From assembly GCA_012521805.1 (NCBI GenBank), contig JAAYLQ010000019.1, forward strand, positions 1-22,997: a stretch of DNA of 22,997 nucleotides, read 5' to 3'. The translations under genes and the position numbers were made by a program. This DNA comes from Bacillota bacterium (GTDB lineage: Bacteria > Bacillota > Limnochordia > Darwinibacteriales > DTU012). Below the pieces are notes generated by a model, which was not told the origin of the DNA, searched no databases, and saw only the letters and a list, made by a program, of their open reading frames with translations. This document shows, piece by piece, positions 13,801-21,393 of the stretch (positions within the stretch are counted from its first letter, which is position 1; each line of letters opens with the position of its first letter).

Positions 13801-14364
13801 ATGCAGAGTAATTGTGAACAAGCAACTGATCAAGATCTCAAGATAATTACAGAGCAGTTAGGCCGCGAGCCCCAAGGGGTGCTGGGAATCGCTAACAGAT
13901 GCAGATATGGCTATCCCCAGGTAATTATCAATCGGCCGGTAATCAGCAACGGGGAACAGGTCACAGTCTTTCCAACTTCACTGTGGCTGACCTGTCCGTA
14001 CCTCAGAAAGCAGATCAGCAAGATCGAAAGCACTGGGTTGATCAGCACCCTTCAGTCCAAAGTTGCTGACGATCCAGACTTTGCTGAAGCAGTTAAGGTA
14101 GCTCACCAAGGCCATGCGGAGTTTCGCCGCAGCCTGATCCCGAACGAAGTACTGCTGGCCCTGGCTAAAAATTATCCTAATGAATACCAGGTGATAGCTG
14201 AAACTGGTGTTGGCGGTACCCGCTCCTATGATGGAGTCAAATGCCTGCATGCTCATTTTGCTGATTTCCTTGTACTTAAGCAGAATGCGATTGGTAAAAT
14301 GATCTATGAAGCTTTGGATGGAGAGCTGGACTGCTCATCAGGCGATTGCGAATTAGAAAATTAG
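13801..14364 (+). CDS. DUF501 family protein
   Basis: A 187-aa protein of the DUF501 family, whose function is not known. Family blocks: LGREPQGVLGIANRC near the N terminus, VFPTSLWLTCPYLRKQISKIE (about 59-79) and GVGGTRSYDGVKCLHAHFADFL (about 139-160). The conserved Cys and His residues (RC, TCP, CLHAH) suggest a metal site, but this is inference. The C-terminal end carries two further Cys (DCSSGDCE). It has a good SD (GGAGG) and follows the S1-gene terminator by 19 nt, so it needs its own promoter, which I could not identify (TATAAT at 13738-13743 has no -35 and lies before the terminator). ppx starts 9 nt after it. The divIC-DUF501-ppx order is also seen in Actinomycetota. Confidence 0.9.
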   Translation: MQSNCEQATDQDLKIITEQLGREPQGVLGIANRCRYGYPQVIINRPVISNGEQVTVFPTSLWLTCPYLRKQISKIESTGLISTLQSKVADDPDFAEAVKVAHQGHAEFRRSLIPNEVLLALAKNYPNEYQVIAETGVGGTRSYDGVKCLHAHFADFLVLKQNAIGKMIYEALDGELDCSSGDCELEN

Positions 14365-14373
14365 GAGGCTGCC

Positions 14374-15321
14374 ATGATTGCCACAATTGATATCGGTACC
14401 AACTCAACAAGGTTGTTAATCGCCGAAACAAAAACCGTGGCTGGTGGTACAGCTATTGAACCAGTCCGCACTGAGCTGCGGATCACCCGATTAGGACAGG
14501 GTGTGAATGCTTCCGGAAACTTAAATCTGGAGGCTCTGGCTAGAACATACCAGGTATTGGCAGAGTATCACGAGATTATCACGAACTATCCTGTCGAAAA
14601 AGTAATCGCAACTGCAACCAGTGCTGTCCGGGATGCAGCGAATCAGCGGGAATTTTTAGAGCAGGTGAAAAAGAGAACTGGGTGGGATGTCAGAGTTCTA
14701 ACCGGCCAGGAAGAAGCTCAAGCTTCCTTTCTCGGCGCCTGCCGGGCTGTTCAAAGTGGGGATGTGCTCCTTGCTGATGAGCTGCTGGTAATAGATATTG
14801 GCGGAGGCAGCACAGAGCTGATCCTCGGCAGAGTTGATGGTGAACTGATGTTCAGCGGCTCCAGCCAGGTTGGTGCAGTGCGGATGACAGAGCTGTGCAT
14901 CTCCCAAAATCCGATTCCCGATCATGAGCTGGAGTGTCTTAGGAATACAGTTGCGGACAGGCTTTCTCCATTGGTCCAGCGCTGCTGCTCCAAGACTCAG
15001 AAAACACCACCGCTGGTTGGCGTTGGCGGCACAATTACCACTTTAGCTGCCCTCGAACTAGAATTAACCCAATATGATCCGGCTCGGATCACCGGGTATC
15101 GCTTAACTAAAAGCTGCATTGCCGAATGGTTCCACAGACTGTCACGGATGACAGTGGCGGAACGGTCAGCCCTGCCGGGAATTGCTCCTGGCCGCTCAGA
15201 CATTATTCCTGCTGGCGCCGGTATTTGCTGTGTTTTAATGGACTTACTGCAAGCAGATCAGCTTATTGTTAGTGATGGTGATTTGATGCAGGGCATCTGG
15301 TATCTTGAGGGTTTTGCATAA
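14374..15321 (+). CDS. ppx: Ppx/GppA family phosphatase (exopolyphosphatase)
   Basis: A 315-aa member of the ASKHA-fold Ppx/GppA family, which removes terminal phosphates from polyphosphate or converts pppGpp to ppGpp. Visible motifs: MIATIDIGTNSTRLLIAE (phosphate-1 loop), ATSAVRDAANQ with the following TGQEEAQASFLGA, DIGGGSTEL (phosphate-2) and VGVGGTITTLAA. It lacks the C-terminal HD domain of E. coli Ppx, so it is the short form common in Gram-positives. AGGAGG stands just before ATG 14374. It is probably cotranscribed with DUF501, 9 nt upstream. The true substrate (polyP or pppGpp) cannot be told from sequence. Confidence 0.93.
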   Translation: MIATIDIGTNSTRLLIAETKTVAGGTAIEPVRTELRITRLGQGVNASGNLNLEALARTYQVLAEYHEIITNYPVEKVIATATSAVRDAANQREFLEQVKKRTGWDVRVLTGQEEAQASFLGACRAVQSGDVLLADELLVIDIGGGSTELILGRVDGELMFSGSSQVGAVRMTELCISQNPIPDHELECLRNTVADRLSPLVQRCCSKTQKTPPLVGVGGTITTLAALELELTQYDPARITGYRLTKSCIAEWFHRLSRMTVAERSALPGIAPGRSDIIPAGAGICCVLMDLLQADQLIVSDGDLMQGIWYLEGFA

Positions 15322-15369
15322 AAGCATGGCGATCGGCTAAAATAGTGGTGGATAATTGGATTTTAGGTA

Positions 15370-15398
15370 TTGACATTTATCGGGAGAAATTATATAAT
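15370..15398 (+). promoter_or_regulatory. Consensus sigma-A promoter of tRNA-Leu
   Basis: TTGACA (15370-15375), 17-nt spacer, TATAAT (15393-15398), 20 nt before the tRNA. A perfect consensus match. Confidence 0.88.
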
Positions 15399-15418
15399 TG
15401 CAGTTGTGATTTAGTTGT

Positions 15419-15506
15419 GCCGGGGTGGCGGAATAGGTAGACGCTACGGACTTAAAATCCGTTGGGCGTTAAGCCCGTGCGGGTTCGATTCCCGCCCCCG
15501 GCACCA
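15419..15506 (+). tRNA. tRNA-Leu (anticodon UAA)
   Basis: Acceptor GCCGGGG (15419-15425) / CCCCGGC (15496-15502), discriminator A15503 and encoded CCA (15504-15506). Anticodon stem ACGGA/TCCGT with loop CTTAAAA gives anticodon TAA (15453-15455). A long variable arm (GGGCGTTAAGCCC) marks it as class II, as expected for Leu. Confidence 0.97.
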
Positions 15507-15523
15507 CTTTTATATTCTCCCTG

Positions 15524-15548
15524 ACTCATCACCAAGATGAGTTTTTTT
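15524..15548 (+). terminator. Terminator of tRNA-Leu
   Basis: ACTCATC-ACCAA-GATGAGT, 7 bp, then a seven-T run (15542-15548). Confidence 0.9.
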
Positions 15549-15565
15549 ATTACTCAGCTGATAAC

Positions 15566-15596
15566 TTGTAGCATAACTGCGGCATATGGCTATAAT
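15566..15596 (+). promoter_or_regulatory. Possible promoter of the rhodanese gene
   Basis: TATAAT (15591-15596) with TTGTAG (15566-15571) at 19 nt, a longer than ideal spacer. The gene sits alone between two terminators, so a promoter must lie here. Confidence 0.4.
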
Positions 15597-15630
15597 ATAA
15601 GCGTAAAGTCAGTCAAAAGGGGAGCCGTAG

Positions 15631-16014
15631 ATGAAAAAATGGTTAATGATGGCTTTGATAATCGCCTTTGTCGCCTGGCAGTTTATTAATAAGCCTCACC
15701 CGGGTGCAGAAATAGATGCTGATGGATTGAAACAACTGCTGGCCTCGGGAGACAGACCGGTCTTAATTGATGTGCGTGAGACTGATGAATTCGCTTCAGG
15801 ACACATCCCCGGTTCAATTCTTATACCCTTGGGTGAATTAGACAGCTCAGATCTGCTCGAGGGGATTGATCCGAGCCAAACCATTGTAGTAATCTGCCAC
15901 AGCGGCAGCCGCAGTTCGTTTGCACAGCAGATGCTGATTGATATGGGATACCGGAATGTATCCAATCTCACTGGTGGGATTCAGAAATGGGACGGTCCGA
16001 TTGAGGTTAATTAA
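15631..16014 (+). CDS. Membrane-anchored rhodanese-like protein
   Basis: A 127-aa protein: one N-terminal hydrophobic segment (about 4-19) followed by a single rhodanese domain (about 28-125). Rhodaneses carry sulfane sulfur on a cysteine. The active-site loop is CHSGSR with Cys89. The family marks VLIDVRETDEFASGHIPGS and NLTGGIQKWDG are intact. The N terminus lacks a lipobox, so it is probably a signal anchor with the domain outside the membrane. SD AAGGGGAG lies before ATG 15631. It is monocistronic, between the tRNA-Leu terminator and its own hairpin. The physiological sulfur acceptor is unknown. Confidence 0.9.
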   Translation: MKKWLMMALIIAFVAWQFINKPHPGAEIDADGLKQLLASGDRPVLIDVRETDEFASGHIPGSILIPLGELDSSDLLEGIDPSQTIVVICHSGSRSSFAQQMLIDMGYRNVSNLTGGIQKWDGPIEVN

Positions 16015-16024
16015 AGTGAATAAG

Positions 16025-16075
16025 AAGCGACCAACCCACAAGCAGTGTAAGCTTTGGGGAGTTGGTTGCTTTTTT
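16025..16075 (+). terminator. Terminator of the rhodanese gene
   Basis: AAGCGACCAAC (16025-16035) / GTTGGTTGCTT pairing (from 16061) gives about 9-11 bp with one G-U, a large partly structured loop, then a T-run (16070-16075). From here to 16186 I see no gene. Confidence 0.8.
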
Positions 16076-16186
16076 CGTGTGATTGACCAGAGAAAAACCG
16101 GAAAGAATATTAACAGCAGCAGGAATGATCAGGAACTTTACTGATGTTATTTTTAAAGCAAAGCTGGTAAAACATCCCCATTTAAA

Positions 16187-16215
16187 TTGACAAGTGATGA
16201 GCAAATTGCTAAAAT
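16187..16215 (+). promoter_or_regulatory. Sigma-A promoter of the opp operon
   Basis: TTGACA (16187-16192), 17-nt spacer, TAAAAT (16210-16215). It gives a leader of about 75 nt before the first gene, containing a 17-bp palindrome. Confidence 0.8.
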
Positions 16216-16262
16216 AGATCATTGTTATTATTAAATATAAGGTATTAAGTTATAAATTACAT

Positions 16263-16279
16263 GATTTTCCAGGAAAATC
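16263..16279. promoter_or_regulatory. 17-bp palindrome in the opp leader
   Basis: GATTTTCC-A-GGAAAATC, perfect 8-bp arms, about 40 nt after the predicted start and 5 nt before the SD (GGAGG, 16285-16289). It could be a DNA operator or an RNA hairpin. It shares ATTTTC/GAAAAT half sites with the CodY box (AATTTTCWGAAAATT) but the half sites are 2 bp further apart. Confidence 0.5.
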
Positions 16280-16297
16280 GAACTGGAGGTAATCTTG

Positions 16298-17305
16298 ATG
16301 CATAATCAACTGGATGCCGATACCTTGTTAAAGGTCGAGGATCTCCATACTTATATAACGACCGAAGCTGGCTTGGTGAAAGCAGTTAACGGGGTCAGTT
16401 TTGAAGTTAAGAAGGAAGAAGTGCTTGGTGTAGTTGGGGAGAGCGGCTGCGGCAAAAGTATGACAGCCTTATCCATCATGCAGCTACTGCCGAGACCCCA
16501 CGGCAAGATCCATGCTGGTAAAATCTTATTCCGCAATCGAGCGGGAGAAGTAATTGATCTGGCACAACAAGATCCCACCGGGTCAGTAATGCGCCAGATT
16601 CGCGGTAATGAAATTGCCATGATTTTCCAAGAACCAATGACTTCCCTGAACCCAGTATATACTGTTGGATACCAAATTGTGGAAGCGATTATGCTGCATC
16701 AGAAAGTGACTGAAAAGCAGGCTTGGAAAATGGCAGAGGAAATGCTCGGTAGGGTAGGCATTCCCAGTCCGAAACAAAGGGTAAGGGAATATCCCCATCA
16801 GATGAGCGGGGGAATGCGCCAGCGGGCAATGATTGCCATGGCCCTTTCCTGCAATCCCAGCCTGTTAATTGCCGATGAACCTACAACTGCTTTAGATGTT
16901 ACAATCCAAGCCCAAATCCTCGATTTAATGCTGGATCTCCAGGAAGAGTTTAAGATGTCAATCATGATGATTACCCATAACCTGGGAGTAGTTGGCCGGA
17001 TCTGTGATAATGTTGCCGTGATGTACTTGGGGAAAGTGGTTGAGCATACTGATGTGCGCACTCTCTATCACCATCCAGCCCACCCGTATACAATTGGATT
17101 GTTTAACTCAATTCCGAAACTAGGTGAAAAGAAAGATCGCTTAGAACCGATTAAAGGCGTTGTGCCGGATCCGATCAATCCGCCAAGTGGGTGCAGCTTT
17201 AGAGATAGATGTCCTAGAGCACAGGATAAGTGCAGAGAAGAGCCGCCTTTTGCTGAGGTTGGGGACAACCATTTTGCCCGGTGTTGGTTTCCCGGTTCAG
17301 AATAA
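16298..17305 (+). CDS. oppD: Peptide-type ABC transporter ATPase (OppD/DppD family)
   Basis: A 335-aa ATPase that powers import through the membrane pair encoded downstream. Visible parts: Walker A GESGCGKS (47-54), Q-loop IFQEPMTSLNP, signature MSGGMRQR (about 168-175), Walker B LLIADEP (about 189-195), and H-loop ITHN (about 224). The C-terminal oligopeptide-type extension has HPAHPYTIGLFNSIP and a Cys cluster (CSFRDRCPRAQDKC plus a later RCWF) that in some relatives binds an iron-sulfur cluster. ATG 16298 is 8 nt from GGAGG; TTG 16295 is only 5 nt away. It is the first gene of a five-gene operon in D-F-A-B-C order. The substrate (peptide, nickel, sugar) is not fixed by sequence. Confidence 0.93.
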   Translation: MHNQLDADTLLKVEDLHTYITTEAGLVKAVNGVSFEVKKEEVLGVVGESGCGKSMTALSIMQLLPRPHGKIHAGKILFRNRAGEVIDLAQQDPTGSVMRQIRGNEIAMIFQEPMTSLNPVYTVGYQIVEAIMLHQKVTEKQAWKMAEEMLGRVGIPSPKQRVREYPHQMSGGMRQRAMIAMALSCNPSLLIADEPTTALDVTIQAQILDLMLDLQEEFKMSIMMITHNLGVVGRICDNVAVMYLGKVVEHTDVRTLYHHPAHPYTIGLFNSIPKLGEKKDRLEPIKGVVPDPINPPSGCSFRDRCPRAQDKCREEPPFAEVGDNHFARCWFPGSE

Positions 17306-17325
17306 GGTGTAGAAAGGAATGCATT

Positions 17326-18351
17326 ATGGCTGTAGCAAAAAAAGGCGAACTCTTGTTAGATGTTCGCGATTTAAAAAAATACTATCCCATCACTAAAGGC
17401 CTGTTCCGCAAGACTGTGGGATGGGTAAAAGCAGTCGATGGGGTTAGTCTGCAGGTTCGTAAAGGTGAAACCTTAGGCGTTGTTGGTGAATCTGGCTGCG
17501 GCAAAACCACCTTTGGTTTAAGTCTGATGCAGCTGATTGAGCCAACTGACGGCAAGATTTTATATAATCATAAAGGCAACTGGGTTGAAGTTAATGCTAA
17601 AACCATTAAAGGTTTGCGTTCGGAAATCCAAATGATTTTCCAAGACCCATATTCTTCGTTGAATCCGCGCATGCGGGTTCGCGATATCATTGCTGAACCA
17701 TTAGCGGCTAATGGTGTGACCAACCGCACTGAGCGCTATGATCGGGTGGAAAGCCTGCTGAAAGCAGTTGGCTTAGGTTCGCACCATATGAAGCGTTATC
17801 CTCATGAATTCAGCGGTGGACAGCGGCAGCGAATTGGTATCGCTAGAGCTTTATCAGTAAATCCATCACTGATTGTCTGCGATGAACCGGTCTCAGCCCT
17901 GGATGTATCTGTACAGGCTCAGGTATTAAACCTGCTGAAAGATCTGCAGAAAGAATTCGGTTTAACTTATGTGTTTGTTGCCCATGATTTGTCAGTGGTG
18001 CAGCACATTAGTGATCGAATTGCTGTTATGTACTTGGGCCGCGTTGTGGAAATGGGTGATGTAGAGCAGATTTACAATGCACCCAAGCATCCATATACTG
18101 AGGCGCTGCTGTCAGCAATACCTAGTCCTAATCCCGATGTCAAGGATAACAAGATTATCCTGACAGGAGATGTGCCCAGCCCGGCAAATCCGCCGCAGGG
18201 ATGTGCTTTTCACCCTAGATGTCCCTATGCGACAGAACGCTGCCGCACTGAGCGTCCAGAACTGGTTGCTGATGAGAACGGTCACTCTGTGGCCTGCCAT
18301 CGAGCTGAAGAGCTGATGCTGAAAGGCGTTGATGTTGGCGAAACTGCTTAA
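17326..18351 (+). CDS. oppF: Peptide-type ABC transporter ATPase (OppF/DppF family)
   Basis: The second ATPase of the transporter (341 aa), expected to form a heterodimer with the OppD-like subunit. Visible parts: Walker A GESGCGKT (about 54-61), Q-loop IFQDPYSSLNPRM, signature FSGGQRQRIGIARAL (from about 162), CDEPVSALD (from about 185) and FVAHDLSVV. The C-terminal extension has HPYTEALLSAIPSP and a Cys-rich block CAFHPRCPYATERC. ATG 17326 is chosen: AAAGGA lies about 7 nt upstream and the product begins MAVAKKGELLLDVRDL. The in-frame GTG at 17281 would overlap oppD by 25 nt. The gap to oppD is 20 nt. Confidence 0.93.
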   Translation: MAVAKKGELLLDVRDLKKYYPITKGLFRKTVGWVKAVDGVSLQVRKGETLGVVGESGCGKTTFGLSLMQLIEPTDGKILYNHKGNWVEVNAKTIKGLRSEIQMIFQDPYSSLNPRMRVRDIIAEPLAANGVTNRTERYDRVESLLKAVGLGSHHMKRYPHEFSGGQRQRIGIARALSVNPSLIVCDEPVSALDVSVQAQVLNLLKDLQKEFGLTYVFVAHDLSVVQHISDRIAVMYLGRVVEMGDVEQIYNAPKHPYTEALLSAIPSPNPDVKDNKIILTGDVPSPANPPQGCAFHPRCPYATERCRTERPELVADENGHSVACHRAEELMLKGVDVGETA

Positions 18352-18400
18352 AATGCGCTAGTGGGATTAAAAAGCTAATTGGAGGGAAACACAAGCAAAA

Positions 18401-20287
18401 ATGAATTCAAGACTGAGAACTGTACTAGTTTTGCTGTTGGTGTTGGCGGTAGGATTTGCAGTTTATTCTTACTTTGGACCGAAAGACGATGCTGAAAAGG
18501 ACGACCAAGATCGGGCGCCAAGTGGTGTAGTGACAGACCCTAAAACTTTTGTTTACATTTCGATCGGTGAACCTGATACACTTGATCCTGCTTTTGCGTA
18601 TGACACTGCAAGCGGTGAAATTATCCATCAGGTTTATGACAACCTCTTTGACTATGAAGACGGTGACTTAGATAAGTTGGTACCAAGATTAGCTACTGAA
18701 GTACCGACTGTTGAAAATGGATTAATTTCAGATGACGGTCGGACTATCAAGGTGCCGATCCGCAAAGGTGTTAAGTTTCACAGCGGCAATGAGTTGACTC
18801 CAGAAGACGTTGAGTACACTATTGAACGGGCAATGATTTCTGACCCTGTCGGTGGACCAATCTGGATGTTCTTTGAACCACTGCTGGGTGTTCAAAATAT
18901 GCGCCAGCTGATTGCCACTGTAGGCGGTCCTGAGAATTTTAGTGATATTAACGAAGTAGACCCAGCTATTCGTCGGGCAGCCTTTGATAAAATTGATGCT
19001 GCAGTAGAAGTAGAAGGTGATGCGGTTGTCTTTAATCTCGCTGGTCCTTATCCACCGTTCCTGCAGATTTTAGCTAAAGGCGGCAGTTGGGCTTCAATTT
19101 TGGAAAAGGCCTGGATGGTTGAAAACGGTGACTGGGATGGTAATCCAGATACTTGGGCGAAATGGTATGACCCAACCAAAGAAGAAATGACTTTATACCA
19201 AAAAGCAAACGGTACCGGTCCCTTTAAACTGCAGGCTTGGGATCGCAGCGGTGGTCAAATCGTGTTAAAACGTTTTGACGACTATTTCAGAGGTCCAGCT
19301 GAGCTAGAAACTGTGTTTGTTAAGTATATTGAAGAATACAATACCCGCCAATTGATGCTGCAGAGTGGCGATGCTGACGCAATTTACGCCGATGTTCAGT
19401 ATCTAGATCAACTGCGGGGTGTTGAAGGAATTAGGATTTTAGAAGGTTTGGAGCAGATTTCTAATACTGTGCTGCTCTACAACTTCACTATTCCTTATGA
19501 GGGGAACGAGGATATCGTTGGCAGCGGTAAGCTGGATGGAAATGGTATCCCCAGCGATTTCTTTGCTGAGATCAATGTGCGGAAAGCATTTAACTACGCT
19601 TTTGATTACGAAAGATATCTCAATGAAGTTGCCAATGGAGCTGGCACAATTTCTACCGGATTTATTCCCAACTCACTGCCGTTCTCAAATGAAGGTGGAG
19701 AATGGTACTACCATGATTTAGAATTGGCAGAACAGCACTTTAGACAGGCATTTGATGGAGAACTGTGGGAAAAAGGCTTTAAGCTGACAGTACTGTACAA
19801 CACCGGTAACAATGCCCGCAAAACTGCAGCAGAAATCCTTGAATACAATATTGAATCAATCAATCCCAAGTTCCAGATCGAAGTCCAAGGTATGCAGTGG
19901 GCAACTTATTTGGGCAAGCTGGATGCAGGTACCCTGCCGGTCTTCTTCATGGGCTGGCTGGCAGACTTCCCTGATGCCCACAACTTTGTTGACGCATATC
20001 TCAGGTCAACCGGTGCATTTGCTGGATACTGCGGTGAAGGCTTAGTGGAACTGACCAAAGCTGAATTCGATGATTTGGTTGCTCAAGCTATGCAGGCGCC
20101 AACATCTGAGGAGCGGGCAACTCTGTACAAGGAAATCAATCGCAAAGCATACGAGTATGCGATTGCACTGCCCTATATTGATCCGGCGGATCACCGCGTG
20201 ATGAGAGATTGGGTGGAAGGCTTTGTCCACTGTCCAGCGTACAGCGCAAAGTATGATTTCTACAGCCTGTCCAAGCAGGTCGACTAA
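18401..20287 (+). CDS. oppA: Extracellular solute-binding protein, family 5
   Basis: A 628-aa periplasmic-type binding protein of the SBP_bac_5 family, which captures peptides or similar solutes outside the membrane and delivers them to the permease. Family blocks: ISIGEPDTLDPAFAYD, EIIHQVYDNLFDYEDG, VKFHSGNELTPEDVEYTIERA, the RKAFNYAFDYERYL segment and GWLADFPDAHNFVDAYL. The N terminus has a hydrophobic segment (about 7-25) but no Cys at all in the first 45 residues, so it is not a lipoprotein; it is probably held by an uncleaved anchor. The only SD, GGAGGG (18381-18386), is 14 nt from ATG 18401, which is long, and no nearer start exists. A strong hairpin follows the stop. Confidence 0.92.
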   Translation: MNSRLRTVLVLLLVLAVGFAVYSYFGPKDDAEKDDQDRAPSGVVTDPKTFVYISIGEPDTLDPAFAYDTASGEIIHQVYDNLFDYEDGDLDKLVPRLATEVPTVENGLISDDGRTIKVPIRKGVKFHSGNELTPEDVEYTIERAMISDPVGGPIWMFFEPLLGVQNMRQLIATVGGPENFSDINEVDPAIRRAAFDKIDAAVEVEGDAVVFNLAGPYPPFLQILAKGGSWASILEKAWMVENGDWDGNPDTWAKWYDPTKEEMTLYQKANGTGPFKLQAWDRSGGQIVLKRFDDYFRGPAELETVFVKYIEEYNTRQLMLQSGDADAIYADVQYLDQLRGVEGIRILEGLEQISNTVLLYNFTIPYEGNEDIVGSGKLDGNGIPSDFFAEINVRKAFNYAFDYERYLNEVANGAGTISTGFIPNSLPFSNEGGEWYYHDLELAEQHFRQAFDGELWEKGFKLTVLYNTGNNARKTAAEILEYNIESINPKFQIEVQGMQWATYLGKLDAGTLPVFFMGWLADFPDAHNFVDAYLRSTGAFAGYCGEGLVELTKAEFDDLVAQAMQAPTSEERATLYKEINRKAYEYAIALPYIDPADHRVMRDWVEGFVHCPAYSAKYDFYSLSKQVD

Positions 20288-20294
20288 AATTGGT

Positions 20295-20323
20295 GGTGGG
20301 GTCACCCCTTGGGTGATCCCACT
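20295..20323 (+). other. Strong intercistronic hairpin oppA-oppB
   Basis: GTGGGGTCACCC (20296-20307), CTT, GGGTGATCCCAC (20311-20322): 12 bp with one G-U, extendable by a G-U at 20295/20323. No T-run follows. Such hairpins often protect the upstream binding-protein mRNA and lower permease expression. Confidence 0.7.
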
Positions 20324-20354
20324 AATCTGAAACTAGAGTCAAGGAGTTATTGAT

Positions 20355-21386
20355 ATGTTAACCTTTATTACCAGACGCTTACTTTTTCTTCCCGTCGTAC
20401 TGATTGGGGTCACACTCATGATTTTCGTGGCAATGTCATTTTTGACTCCTGCTCAGTTAGTCAGTGCCTATATTAAAAGTCCAGAGGAACTAAAGAATCA
20501 AAGCGTCAGTGAGCTTGTTGTCAAGTACGGTCTAGACCAGCCGATTTGGGTTCGCTACATCAATTGGATGAAGAATGTTCTCAAAGGTGATTTGGGATAC
20601 TCTGTTTCAGCCAACATGCATGTTACCGAAGCGATTGCCAAACGGTTTCCTGCCACACTTGAACTGGCAATTTTCGCAGTTATTCCTGTTATATTTGGCG
20701 GGATCTGGTTGGGTACAGTTTCTGCTAAAAATCACAATCAGCCGTTAGACCATGCCTCGCGGATTTTTGCAATTGTGGGCTGGTCACTGCCCGACTTTGT
20801 ATTTGGTTTAATTATTTTATTAATTTTCTATGGTCTCGCAGGGTGGTTCCCGCCGGGTAGGTTATCGGTTTGGGCTGATAATATCATTTTAAGCGGAGAT
20901 TTCGTTCAGTACACAGGCATGAATACGATTGATGCGTTGTTAAACGGACGTTTTGATATCTTTTTAGATGCCCTGCGGCATCTGGTTGCACCAACTATTA
21001 CTCTGGCTTATCTCTGGTGGGCTTACATTCTGCGGATTACCCGCTCCAGTATGCTTGATGTTTTGAATAAGGATTATGTGCGCACAGCTAGAGCTAAGGG
21101 TTTGATGGAAAGACTGGTAATCAACCGCCATGTGCGGCGCAATGCCATGATCCCGGTTGTTACCGTTGTTGGCAGCATGATCTTAGGCCTGCTGAGCGGA
21201 GTTGTAATTGTAGAAACAGTATTTGATTACAAAGGTATTGGACTGTTAATTGCTAAGGGTGCACAGCAGATGGACTACACCTTAGTACTTGGGACAAGCC
21301 TATTTTACGGGGTACTGCTTGTCCTGACCAATTTAGTTGTGGATGTCTTGTATGCGGTGATTGATCCGCGGGTGAGATTGGAGTGA
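20355..21386 (+). CDS. oppB: Peptide-type ABC transporter permease (OppB/DppB family)
   Basis: A 343-aa membrane subunit with an N-terminal helix (FITRRLLFLPVVLIGVTLMIF) and five further hydrophobic segments, typical of DppB/OppB. An external region (about 32-95) between helices one and two carries the family signature YGLDQPIWVRYINW and GDLGYS. The EAA loop that docks the ATPases is DYVRTARAKGLMERLVINRHVRRNA (about 236-260; bases 21075-21149 roughly). GGAG precedes ATG 20355. It follows the hairpin after oppA by about 30 nt, and oppC starts 7 nt after its stop. Confidence 0.94.
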   Translation: MLTFITRRLLFLPVVLIGVTLMIFVAMSFLTPAQLVSAYIKSPEELKNQSVSELVVKYGLDQPIWVRYINWMKNVLKGDLGYSVSANMHVTEAIAKRFPATLELAIFAVIPVIFGGIWLGTVSAKNHNQPLDHASRIFAIVGWSLPDFVFGLIILLIFYGLAGWFPPGRLSVWADNIILSGDFVQYTGMNTIDALLNGRFDIFLDALRHLVAPTITLAYLWWAYILRITRSSMLDVLNKDYVRTARAKGLMERLVINRHVRRNAMIPVVTVVGSMILGLLSGVVIVETVFDYKGIGLLIAKGAQQMDYTLVLGTSLFYGVLLVLTNLVVDVLYAVIDPRVRLE

Positions 21387-21393
21387 TTGCCTT

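Noticed and set aside
16083..16150. Small RNA gene between the rhodanese terminator and the opp promoter
   Set aside because: TTGACC-N17-AATATT and a 5-bp hairpin can be drawn, but both are too weak to support a gene.
16263..16279. True CodY box in the opp leader
   Set aside because: The half sites are separated by 3 nt and not 1 nt; it is only CodY-like.
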